From JBDTMC01 sp039934475 (lineage in GTDB: Bacteria > Acidobacteriota > Terriglobia > Bryobacterales > Bryobacteraceae): DNA of 17,996 nucleotides. Within the stretch, counting starts at the first letter, position 1; each line of letters opens with the position of its first letter. Both the position numbers and the translations under genes were made by a program. The notes beneath the pieces were generated by a model that saw nothing but the letters and a program-made list of their open reading frames with translations, was not told the DNA's origin and ran no database searches. Positions 9,301 to 15,047 of this stretch are shown one piece after another. Where the stretch lies: assembly GCA_039934475.1 (NCBI GenBank), contig JBDTMC010000119.1, forward strand, positions 1 through 17,996. Direction: 5' to 3'.

Positions 9301-11453
9301 CCCTGCAGGAAGGCGCCCCGCTCTTCGTCAGGAAGCGCTTTCACGCAAAGGTAGGCGAGGTAAGCCTCGCGGTCCGTCACCATCCAGTCCAGGAAGCGGC
9401 GGGACGCGAGCGTACGTGCGTGATCCTGGACGCGCGCCGGATCACGCGACATCATGATCTTCACGGTCGCGATGCGGCTCTCTTCGCTGAACAGGAAGCT
9501 GTCCGGCAACTCCTTGAAGAGACGTTCGATGTAACCGAAGCGATCCAGTTCATGGACAACGGTCTCCATGAGCACCTGGTCGGCGGCGTTGAACTTACCC
9601 TTGACGAGCGTTGCATTGCCTAACGCGGCAACCCGGGCGTGCAGAGACTTGTAGAGTTCGACTGGCTTCTTCGCGTCGCCGGCCTCGGCGAAGGCTTTCT
9701 TGAGCGATTCGATCGCGTCGCCGACACCCGCTTCAGACTTCTTCTTCTGATAAACCTGCGCCGCGTCGTAGTATTCGTCCTCCGTGCGGATCTTCTTTTC
9801 CTCACGGAGCTTGGCGATCTCCTCTTTCGACGCCTTGCGGACTTCGATGTCGCCGCGATAATCCTTGCTGGAGGTGAACTCTTCAGGGAGATTCTCAACC
9901 AGACGCATGAACCACTTCCCGTTGTCGCGCTGGCGGAAGCGGTACTGTTCGGAGAGCGGGAGCAGTTTGATGATGCGATAGGCGAACTTGGCTTCGTAGT
10001 CGCGGACGGCCCAGTCAAGGAGGCCATAGGAGAGCAGGCCCTCCACGAAATCCAGGTTTTTGATAGGGAGTCGCGACTCGGCCAGCGTGACTAGAGTCTC
10101 GGAGTGCTCGGGGGTGTCAAAGAAATACCATTCCGGGAGGAGCGTGAAGAGGCGGTCAATCAAGCCTTCGGAATCCATGCGCTCGCCGAGGGCGAGGAGG
10201 CGATTCTTGTCGCCGAGATTGGCGGCCAGCAGGTCGAGCACGCGCAGCATGTTCCGCGCAGAGTCACCCTCGCGGTCATGGATGATGTCGCGCACTTGCG
10301 AGAGGAGCGACTCGGTAGTCTTGTCATTGAGGACGGCGCCGATCTTCTGCCGCGAGTCCGCCAGCGCCACTTCCTTGTCGAAAATCTCCTTGGCCGCGTC
10401 GGCGTCCGCTTTTGGATCGGCTGGCAGAGGCGAGGGCGACAGGATCAGTTGTTTGATCTCGAGCCGGTTTCCGGAACGAAGCAGATCCCGCTTTTGATTC
10501 TCGTTCAGGAACCGAATGGTGCGGAGCGCCGATTCTTTCTCCTGCCGGTCCAGGCCCGACATGGGCCCCTCGGCCAGCACGTCCGTATCGACGGCGTCGA
10601 ACTGTCCCTCTTCCAGGGCTGCATAACAGGCAAACACCTGCTTCCGCATGCGCTTGATGTGGGGAACATTGATGTTGTCACAGAGGGCGTATACGCTCTT
10701 GGGCCCGAGGGCCTTCACCACCGCTCGCGCGACGGTGTACTCCATGGTTTCCAGAATGCGCAGTACGTCGAAGACATCGCCATCGGAGATCCAGAGCCCC
10801 GACAAGTAGCCCCAGATGGCGTTCATCTCGCGTCGGCGCCCGATGGCAACGGCTTGTTCGAGGGTGGCGGGCCCGCCGGTGTCAGCAGCCACTGCGTGAA
10901 TGGGTAGCGGCTCACGGACTGAAGCGATTGATTTGCCCGAGAGGTAATCGGAGGCGGCCTGGACCGCTTCGCGTTCGGCGTTGTGGCGTGCCTGCGGTGT
11001 TTCAAGAGGGCTGCGCGCGGTCTGGCGGGCCTGGGCCACATGGGTAAGCTCATGCGCCAACAACTGCCGCCCGCCGTCCTCGTCCGGCTTGTAGCGCTGA
11101 GGGTTGAGATAGACGACGCCGTTTTCGGCGAGACCGCTGGCTCCTTTGGCATTGGTGCGGGCGGCGGCTTCGCCATTCACGCGGATCTCAATTTTGGAGG
11201 GGTCGAGGCCGAGCGCCGGCGCGAGATCATTGAGCAGCCAGCGCGTCACCCATTCGCGGGCCTGATCTTCGTCCAACACGATGGTGCGGGTGGAGGACAG
11301 ACGGGTGAAGTCGGCATTCAGGCCGAGGTCGAGCGCCTCGGGGCGCAGGTCAGGGGTGGATGGCGTGCGCTGGCGACGCGGGGACACGTCGGCCGGGGTC
11401 TTGGGGGCTGCGGCAGCCTCCGGCAACACCGGGCTCAACGTGCGATCGGTCAT
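3390..11453 (-). CDS. Giant eCIS-linked protein: DUF4157 module, helical repeats, AsmA/TamB-like beta region
   Basis: The protein has 2687 residues. Residues 1-50 are Pro/Ala-rich and probably disordered. Residues 85-145 form a DUF4157-type module with HELTH at 134-138. Residues about 190-870 are helical and contain a repeat seen clearly at 411-526 and 619-730 (RLF..LP, then LDW.V.D.EA..AY...K.LP). A hydrophobic stretch lies near 1017-1036. From about 900 to 2680 the protein is dominated by short beta strands with recurring patterns such as LEVENLEFIDV, LSAGSLELRDM and IHITGLTLTYEKT, resembling AsmA/TamB-type lipid-groove proteins. Two charged coiled-coil-like insertions occur at 1095-1175 and 1477-1550. 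No signal peptide is seen. The ATG at 11,453 overlaps the preceding stop as ATGA and no Shine-Dalgarno is visible. It could be cargo, a very large toxin-like effector, or a structural component; a function cannot be assigned. The open frame and its context are certain, while the AsmA-like label is inference from strand patterns. Confidence 0.9.
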   Translation of the reverse strand: MTDRTLSPVLPEAAAAPKTPADVSPRRQRTPSTPDLRPEALDLGLNADFTRLSSTRTIVLDEDQAREWVTRWLLNDLAPALGLDPSKIEIRVNGEAAARTNAKGASGLAENGVVYLNPQRYKPDEDGGRQLLAHELTHVAQARQTARSPLETPQARHNAEREAVQAASDYLSGKSIASVREPLPIHAVAADTGGPATLEQAVAIGRRREMNAIWGYLSGLWISDGDVFDVLRILETMEYTVARAVVKALGPKSVYALCDNINVPHIKRMRKQVFACYAALEEGQFDAVDTDVLAEGPMSGLDRQEKESALRTIRFLNENQKRDLLRSGNRLEIKQLILSPSPLPADPKADADAAKEIFDKEVALADSRQKIGAVLNDKTTESLLSQVRDIIHDREGDSARNMLRVLDLLAANLGDKNRLLALGERMDSEGLIDRLFTLLPEWYFFDTPEHSETLVTLAESRLPIKNLDFVEGLLSYGLLDWAVRDYEAKFAYRIIKLLPLSEQYRFRQRDNGKWFMRLVENLPEEFTSSKDYRGDIEVRKASKEEIAKLREEKKIRTEDEYYDAAQVYQKKKSEAGVGDAIESLKKAFAEAGDAKKPVELYKSLHARVAALGNATLVKGKFNAADQVLMETVVHELDRFGYIERLFKELPDSFLFSEESRIATVKIMMSRDPARVQDHARTLASRRFLDWMVTDREAYLAYLCVKALPDEERGAFLQGNADVWKDIQGEMSKDMRASSDLNFYVGDKEGTDRGSVLGRLAERATWTKEDAPQLDGLLHMAIAMTEHKFAFERSQQFAAYNDKDLKPLVDKYRLYDPGAKRTKYTPEILKGTKWYEEGIFASLRTLWKGLVFLFDNDFLLVTRSVGSVGLNLNELQDVMGGDVAGARLADPEKKFGKLEPNPEANRLTVLFDVGAHALHLSLPELRIDSVSFQAAQATVQTGSILLKDLKVDVAYDTEEATQPTKATLSAGSLELRDMLVSLRASMVAVNRFFLSTFRLGAGTVDTTSPNKSKPRGGYYFPVPFLATIGTLIYYLFKFKGWFTEKPGTEMGHGEEQIRAIDLAFSSLEVDGLTTSGGQSIRNIKVTDFALRAGLNKTTLLRAKIQSLNQRIASAKAKKDTASAEKLEADKKQAETDLAGLVEAEKKLLVIQDRILHGDISKAEEQKLQEQIRTLDLESKGGVFVDIGSIEASGISGTVSTKKSIKLTDLHGEGSSPAAAASAGLSIVTDAELISQVTKGTRPKSAIEQGGDFRLDLGDVHAEDLSVGHGIRTAKDIEAKLKELEPLKAKYEYAPLYEHLQNLLPEAVRYEQYLALGVSTLDKTQLDDLVHLREILAKDPDIIFGAIDLQKAYLTMDASGGVGLGAKEGTVTGVRLPERGISVDKVKIVNLEAKAGIKGGLAGWLDPAKNIQSGKLKAQSITITGARSDFHGGLVDEITVTGREEGEDAFLQVDERGNKISVGLSVQAKGLGLAPRIGLMKQRLDGLKRKDAASPDAKTKKEIAKLREDITQLQALADTRAKAWALYAAAKTPAEKDVAKQALLEAEGIIAYGLKQYGAATASLEGFGFEVSGAGDVLTDVLNKDVNPMKILERGGVRAKGTGPGNRVFKRIAVSGAQTASDEPDASLSAGVGSFEIGETKLDVTAKKSGDSITADVAEFSMASISLDRFELTNSEGDKGYQLWSTGASGISGITFTGSVRLDSKVKGSQDLADYRLAHVHVESFRIDKIYGNGLGFASLSQRLQVEIKSGSINGIHAEKLDVDIPADPKAAPIVEGKAGIDSIDDVVIGKAVVGAWAVDRGRMNAKKLDVEFFKDGAIEASLGSLSLTSFAVRGPDGWVRFSLADVGGKLRYQNGAIDVKEAHLGTFQVSAIHWKVGKKGFVDADRPATIKDVRLKGRIETREVSKPTAEAPDNKERKLSKLKITELHVGSVEAEHLIYQDEDNRIELQSFPKPIAKKQKVPPKPLFLQNLDVWDLEWDEKQGLTKANAKLEHYELSASYDDLKTGMKAGIALTGGGMKAEVAGPGLTNVDIGKIDSIGGTYHDEKIDTKFATGNVVGKLGFGPDFVEASGIEVGGLGIGKTTYKDPAGKSLELHHVIVEKVKLGKVRQNYTASTDPAKPDAKEPTTLEVENLEFIDVMAGKFVYDGTASGTTADGKTETSTQHIEGQSAHLDHFLLSSMVYDKATAETILSFKADNLNPKDPFSPLRIRGLSANLVSQIGTDKPTTTKLVTDVTGGPITADNIKFTTVKLGTVTGPGGKKEDVTRTKIDGGFKITRLGFINPNLTLTDKNGKTTSIAAYEHGSVELKNIQPQFLPNGTARIPIDAIIAKNLQVTRGNVKVKLPFAEIKDIVLGMKGMGTDKGIDFLAAKLGSIHITGLTLTYEKTHVARMNDKDYAETVKEWEEEQKEPSSGTFIAEPLSGLHGKAEGEYELKGIPWPDPDVEPEVSGGVVSMGGMTNYSVMIEKDKLTLGNFWPKKTLVDFGQELPGVYPGAGPSGYGQINIRELVEGLINAPAGKPEQTFKPKAGLNDLRLKGSFYLGDGRIGMDKDADKKLGAGDFWLEFKRDPLKPEQNRIDLMESHIGDMIQLNMPDFHLSGSGFTAGTTQDGKVRQGKTGEITLQGINVYAHGLGDFKLAVTLYIADGKIKDIEIGDLTFLDAAELKKLAEPTLTQVNPKGVPVAPAEAKK
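3401..3405 (-). promoter_or_regulatory. Ribosome binding site of the DUF4157-OmpA gene
   Basis: GGAGG on the minus strand, seven bases before the ATG at 3393, inside the last codons of the giant gene. It gives this gene its own strong initiation site despite the ATGA overlap. Confidence 0.7.
8346..8405 (-). other. Hydrophobic, possibly membrane-seeking segment of the giant protein
   Basis: Codons for residues 1017-1036, YYFPVPFLATIGTLIYYLFK, followed by a basic FKGWF. It is the longest run of apolar residues in the protein and is flanked upstream by NKSKPRGG. It could be a membrane insertion segment or a buried strand or helix. Confidence 0.5.
9264..10223 (-). repeat. Duplicated helical segment inside the giant protein
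   Basis: Residues 411-526 (bases 9876-10,223) and 619-730 (bases 9264-9599) align by eye. Shared features are a RLF..LP start, a middle R.P stretch, then LLDWAVRDYEAKFAY against FLDWMVTDREAYLAY, followed by IKLLPLSEQ against VKALPDEER. A weaker third copy may exist at about 205-335 (GLWISDGDVFDVLRIL and TIRFLNENQKRDLL). These are protein-level repeats and are not near-identical in DNA, so the duplication is old. Confidence 0.65.
11040..11054 (-). other. HExxH motif (HELTH) of the giant protein
   Basis: Codons for residues 134-138 in the context QLLAHELTHVAQ, the hallmark end of DUF4157 modules. The upstream part, KIEIRVNGEAA and GVVYLNP, also fits. The usual VxVH before the motif is changed to IRVN, so one conserved histidine of the family appears absent. 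Confidence 0.85.
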
Positions 11454-11710
11454 AGGGAACCGGTTAGCATTCCGTGCAGGCTGCGGGCGATCTCGCGGCC
11501 AATTTCAGCGGGCGGGGCCTGGGCGGCGACACGAAGCTGAGGCGCCGTGATTGCGGGCAGAGATCCGCCCTGCGAAAAGGAGATTGGCGGGCCATCGCGC
11601 AGCAGGCGGTGTAACTCCCGCTCCATCGCCCGCTGTATACGGCCGGCGAGATGCGGGTGTGAGGAGACGCCTTCCACCACCAGACTGTCAATGTGGATGG
11701 CGATGCTCAT
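11450..11710 (-). CDS. Small unknown protein between ATPase and giant gene
   Basis: This 86-residue protein starts MSIAIHIDSLVVEGV. It has a predicted N-terminal beta strand, then a helix (LAGRIQRAMERELHRLLRDG), a Gly/Ser/Pro stretch and a C-terminal helix (EIGREIARSLHGML). I do not recognise a named family. It is likely a real gene because it fills the space exactly between the ATPase and the giant gene with ATGA overlaps on both sides, and a GGAG lies eight bases before its ATG. The size and position suggest a small particle component, an adaptor, or a chaperone for the giant protein next to it. That is inference from context only. No cysteines, signal peptide or membrane segment are present. 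Confidence 0.75.
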   Translation of the reverse strand: MSIAIHIDSLVVEGVSSHPHLAGRIQRAMERELHRLLRDGPPISFSQGGSLPAITAPQLRVAAQAPPAEIGREIARSLHGMLTGSL

Positions 11711-13734
11711 GCCCGGAACTCCGCTTCGTTATAAGGGCGGTCCAACTTCTTCAGTTCGCTTCGCGCGGCATTCATCAATAAGGGCATGGTGATGCTCTGT
11801 CCGTCAGCGGCAGCGGCAAAGGCGGCATTGAGGGCAATGGAGTGAATATTGCCTCCGGAAATGTTGAGTCGGGCCAGGCGATCGAAGTCCAGAGCTGTTT
11901 TGGGAACCTCGGGAGGAAACGCCTTTTGCCAGATCAGCTTACGTTCTTTGAGGCTCGGAAACGGGAAATTCACGATGAAGCGGAGGCGGCGTAGAAAGGC
12001 TGGGTCGAGCGCGCTCTTCATGTTGGTGGCAAGGATGGAGAGGCCGCTGAACTGCTCAATGCGCTGCAGCAGGTAGTTGATTTCGATATTGGCGTAGCGA
12101 TCGTGCGAGTCCTTCACTTCGCTGCGTTTGCCGAACAGCGCGTCGGCTTCGTCGAAGAGGAGGATGGCACCGCCCTGCTCGGCGGCATCGAAGACCTTGC
12201 GCAGGTTCTTCTCTGTTTCACCGATGTATTTGCTGACGACGGCGGAGAGATCGATGCGGTATAAATTCAGGTCGAGGTCATTGGCCAACACTTCGGCGGC
12301 CATGGTTTTTCCGGTTCCACTTTCGCCGGCGAACAGGGCGTTGATTCCGAAGCCGCGGTTCATTGAACGGCGAAAACCCCATTCGCTGTAGACACGGTGG
12401 CGCTCCTTCACCTGGCCGGCGATCTGGCGCATGAGTTTGAACTGTTCGTCGGGGAGCACTAACTCGTTCCAGGTGGCCTTGGGTTGGAGGCGTTGGGCGA
12501 GTTGATCGAGTTTTGGGCGTGTGAGATCGCGGCACGAACGCCAGAGAGCGGCTTTGAAGTTACCGTTAGAGGCTCCTCCGGCACTGGCCGCGGCTTCGCG
12601 GATGTTGTGGAGGTTGAGGTGGAACTGGCCGGCCAGAAGCTGCGCGGTAGCTTCGCCATCGGGCTGATCGGGGCGGGATTGCAGCAGCGCCGTCCAGGCT
12701 TCGCGTTGTTCGTCGGCGGTAGGCTTGTGAACCTCAACGGCCAGAGTGGCAGTGCCTACGCGGAGAGGCGTTTCGCGGATTCCCAGGAACACCAAGCCGA
12801 CTTCGCGGGAGAGGAAGCGGAGCAAAGCGCCGGGAGCATCGGCGGACGCGCTCTCGGCGGATTCGGCGTCAGCGTAGAGGGCCACCGGGAGGAGGAGTGT
12901 TTCGCGCTGCCAGAGGCGCGCCATGCTTTCGTTCTCTGGGGCGGTGGCCGCCAGGTACTCAGTAGAGAGCCGATACAGCCGCCGCCCAAGGGCGGAGCAT
13001 ACCTGTTGCGCTACGGCCTGCCGGCTTTCCGCATCCACGCCAGCCAGTTGCACCACGGGGAGAGTGCCTTGCTCCGCCGCTACGCGGAGCCGGTTGATGA
13101 CCTCCGTCGCGGCTTCCATTTGCGAAGGCGCGAGTGGGGCAGGCTCACCCATGGGATGAAAGAGCGCAGTGAGGCGATCGTCCATCGCGTTCAAGCCTTT
13201 TAAGTAGTTCACCACGCGCTCATCCACTCGCAAGCCGGCCGCGGTGAGTGGTGTAGCGCCGGGCTGATTGATCTCAAGAAGGCGAGCAAAGCGCAGCGGG
13301 CGATGCGGGGAGAGGGCGTCCCAATTGGGATCGTCGAGCATAGCCAGGGCGAGGGCGAACGTAGGATAGTTGCGCGCGTTACCTTGGGCGCGGGTACACA
13401 TCGCGGCGAAGCCGGGGTCAAATTCCACGGCCGCGCACAAGAGAAGGGTGTCGCGTTCGAAGACAGAAAGCTGCAAGCGCTGCGCCATCAGAAGCAGTGC
13501 CGGCAGCGGTTCGCTGCGCGCCGCATCCTCGCGACGGGCGAGGGCTTCTTTAACCGCGCCGCTGACCGGCCGTCTGGTTTCCGCTTTGCCTAGCCAGCGC
13601 TGCAGAGGGTTGGGCGTATCCCGCTCGGATTCGCCGGCAGACTCCAGAATGAAGTGATCCAGCTTCTGCCGCAGCCACTCCAGTGAAGCGGCCAGGTAGC
13701 GGTTGTTTGAGTCAAACCACGACTCAGTGCTCAT
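11707..13734 (-). CDS. AAA+ ATPase of contractile injection systems (Afp15/Pvc15 type)
   Basis: The protein has 675 residues. The C-terminal AAA+ domain (about 435-665) has Walker A GESGTGKT at 470-477, a Walker B ILLFDEAD at 524-531, sensor 1 at ATN (569-571), arginines RRLR at 582-585 and a sensor-2 like SGGNI at 626-630. The second region, about 205-380, looks like a degenerate AAA fold that has lost its P-loop (VQLAGVDAESRQAV where Walker A is expected). The N-terminal 200 residues are helical and typical of the eCIS class. Proteins of this class accompany nearly all eCIS clusters and are thought to act in assembly or cargo handling in the producing cell; the exact role is not settled. 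It starts by an ATGA overlap with the terminator gene, has a good AGGTGG upstream, and overlaps the 86-residue gene at its end. Confidence 0.95.
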   Translation of the reverse strand: MSTESWFDSNNRYLAASLEWLRQKLDHFILESAGESERDTPNPLQRWLGKAETRRPVSGAVKEALARREDAARSEPLPALLLMAQRLQLSVFERDTLLLCAAVEFDPGFAAMCTRAQGNARNYPTFALALAMLDDPNWDALSPHRPLRFARLLEINQPGATPLTAAGLRVDERVVNYLKGLNAMDDRLTALFHPMGEPAPLAPSQMEAATEVINRLRVAAEQGTLPVVQLAGVDAESRQAVAQQVCSALGRRLYRLSTEYLAATAPENESMARLWQRETLLLPVALYADAESAESASADAPGALLRFLSREVGLVFLGIRETPLRVGTATLAVEVHKPTADEQREAWTALLQSRPDQPDGEATAQLLAGQFHLNLHNIREAAASAGGASNGNFKAALWRSCRDLTRPKLDQLAQRLQPKATWNELVLPDEQFKLMRQIAGQVKERHRVYSEWGFRRSMNRGFGINALFAGESGTGKTMAAEVLANDLDLNLYRIDLSAVVSKYIGETEKNLRKVFDAAEQGGAILLFDEADALFGKRSEVKDSHDRYANIEINYLLQRIEQFSGLSILATNMKSALDPAFLRRLRFIVNFPFPSLKERKLIWQKAFPPEVPKTALDFDRLARLNISGGNIHSIALNAAFAAAADGQSITMPLLMNAARSELKKLDRPYNEAEFRA
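12304..12327 (-). other. Walker A (P-loop) of the eCIS ATPase
   Basis: Codons for GESGTGKT, residues 470-477. The Walker B aspartate-glutamate pair follows about 50 residues later, the usual AAA+ spacing, so the domain should bind and hydrolyse ATP. Confidence 0.95.
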
Positions 13735-15047
13735 TGCACAACCACCTTTTGTTGAGGATCGAAATCGAATTTCGGTGGTGTGCCGGTGGCTGTCACGGGC
13801 AGGCTCTCAATGCCGCCGATGCGCAGGCGCGTAATATATTCACCGGCCGCGACGGCGATGGCGTTGAAGACCACAGCAGTGGCTTGCAAGGGGTTTGCGG
13901 GAGTAGTTACAGATGCCGGCGGGATTGTTCGCGATCCGAAGGCCAGGAGTGTCTGCGAATCCTGATCGGCGCGCAAACGGGGAGTTGAGGTAACAGTGAT
14001 GGCTATATTACCCGCGGCCGGATTCAAGGGCGAGATGGTTACCCGCGGCGCCAAGGCGATGGGCACGGCGTTGGTGGTGTAGTCGGGTAGGTTCGCGCGG
14101 CTGATGCGAAGGGATACGCTATACAATCCGGTCGCCCATTCATGCATCGCATCCGGATCTTCCACGACGGTGGGGATATGGACCAGGAGTTGGTTTGCCG
14201 TGGGGGTGCCGGTTGGCGCTAATTCCAGCGTCTCTTTGGTAGTGACGTTTTCAAAGACGACAGTGATAGCGCCCTGGGTATCGAGGCCGGCGCCGGAGAG
14301 CCGGAGGTCGTCGCCGAGCCTCATCGCAGGCAGCAGGTTGGATGTGGCAACGTTGGCCGAGGCGAGGGTGGCGAACGGCGACGCCAGCGCGACGGGGCCG
14401 GTATCGTCGGGTCCGCGCTTAAGCACAGGAGGCGCGGTCTTTGTAACGCCGTTGCTCTGGATCAGAACCACCGACGCCATGTAGGCCATGGTGGGGCGGT
14501 AGCGGGCCTGCATGGCAGTCCAGAGTTTAGAGAGATCCTCGGAACTGAGGAACACAGGCGTGATTTTCACAAGTTCGAGTTGGTCGGCGAGGTCTACCGC
14601 GGAAAGGCTGCCGAAGGGGGAGGGCAAGATGGTTCCGTCTACTGGCGAGACACCTCCGAGGACGGTGCGCAGTTGCTGGCGGGTGAGCACGGGCGTGTCA
14701 TGCAGCAGTTGCATGGCGTAGCCGAGAAGGATCTCAGCGTTCAGGTCGTCGGCCCCATACGCGGTGACGAGGTAGTGGAGATCCAACGCCAGTGGCGGGT
14801 TGGAAGTGCGGACGCCGGAGGAATCGCGAGAGGGAAGATCCGCGTTGCGCCAGCCCAGGTTCGGGGTCACCTGATAGAGGAACACGTTAAGTTGATTCGG
14901 CTCGGTCTGGCCAGTGGAGATGCGATCGGGCGGCACAGAGGTAACTGTGAAGCTGCCGAGCGAAGAGAGATCGTGGTTCAACAACCCGTCGTTGAGGAGG
15001 TCTTTGATGGCTGCGGTGACAGCGGCGATGGCGAGAGGGCTGCTCAT
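13731..15047 (-). CDS. DUF4255/Pvc16-type tail terminator (cap) protein
   Basis: The protein has 438 residues. Residues about 8-197 match the DUF4255 (Pvc16 N-terminal) pattern: LAIAAVTAAIKDLLNDGL at the start, NQLNVFLYQVTPNLGWRN at 51-68, LALDLHYLVTAYG at 86-98, then LLGYAMQLLHDTPVLTRQQL. In eCIS particles this domain forms the ring that caps the tube and sheath at the end away from the baseplate. The C-terminal half, about 205-430, is Ala/Thr/Val-rich with Ig-like or IPT-like strand patterns (RLGDDLRLSGAGLD, GLYSVSLRI, TISPLNPAAGNIAITV). Such extensions are frequent in larger members and may decorate the cap. The start has a strong GGAGG six bases upstream. Both ends overlap neighbours as ATGA, which supports a coupled operon. 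Confidence 0.92.
   Translation of the reverse strand: MSSPLAIAAVTAAIKDLLNDGLLNHDLSSLGSFTVTSVPPDRISTGQTEPNQLNVFLYQVTPNLGWRNADLPSRDSSGVRTSNPPLALDLHYLVTAYGADDLNAEILLGYAMQLLHDTPVLTRQQLRTVLGGVSPVDGTILPSPFGSLSAVDLADQLELVKITPVFLSSEDLSKLWTAMQARYRPTMAYMASVVLIQSNGVTKTAPPVLKRGPDDTGPVALASPFATLASANVATSNLLPAMRLGDDLRLSGAGLDTQGAITVVFENVTTKETLELAPTGTPTANQLLVHIPTVVEDPDAMHEWATGLYSVSLRISRANLPDYTTNAVPIALAPRVTISPLNPAAGNIAITVTSTPRLRADQDSQTLLAFGSRTIPPASVTTPANPLQATAVVFNAIAVAAGEYITRLRIGGIESLPVTATGTPPKFDFDPQQKVVVQ
13742..13747 (-). promoter_or_regulatory. Ribosome binding site of the ATPase gene
   Basis: AGGTGG on the minus strand, seven bases before the ATG at 13,734, located in the last codons of the terminator gene. 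It supports this start. Confidence 0.65.
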
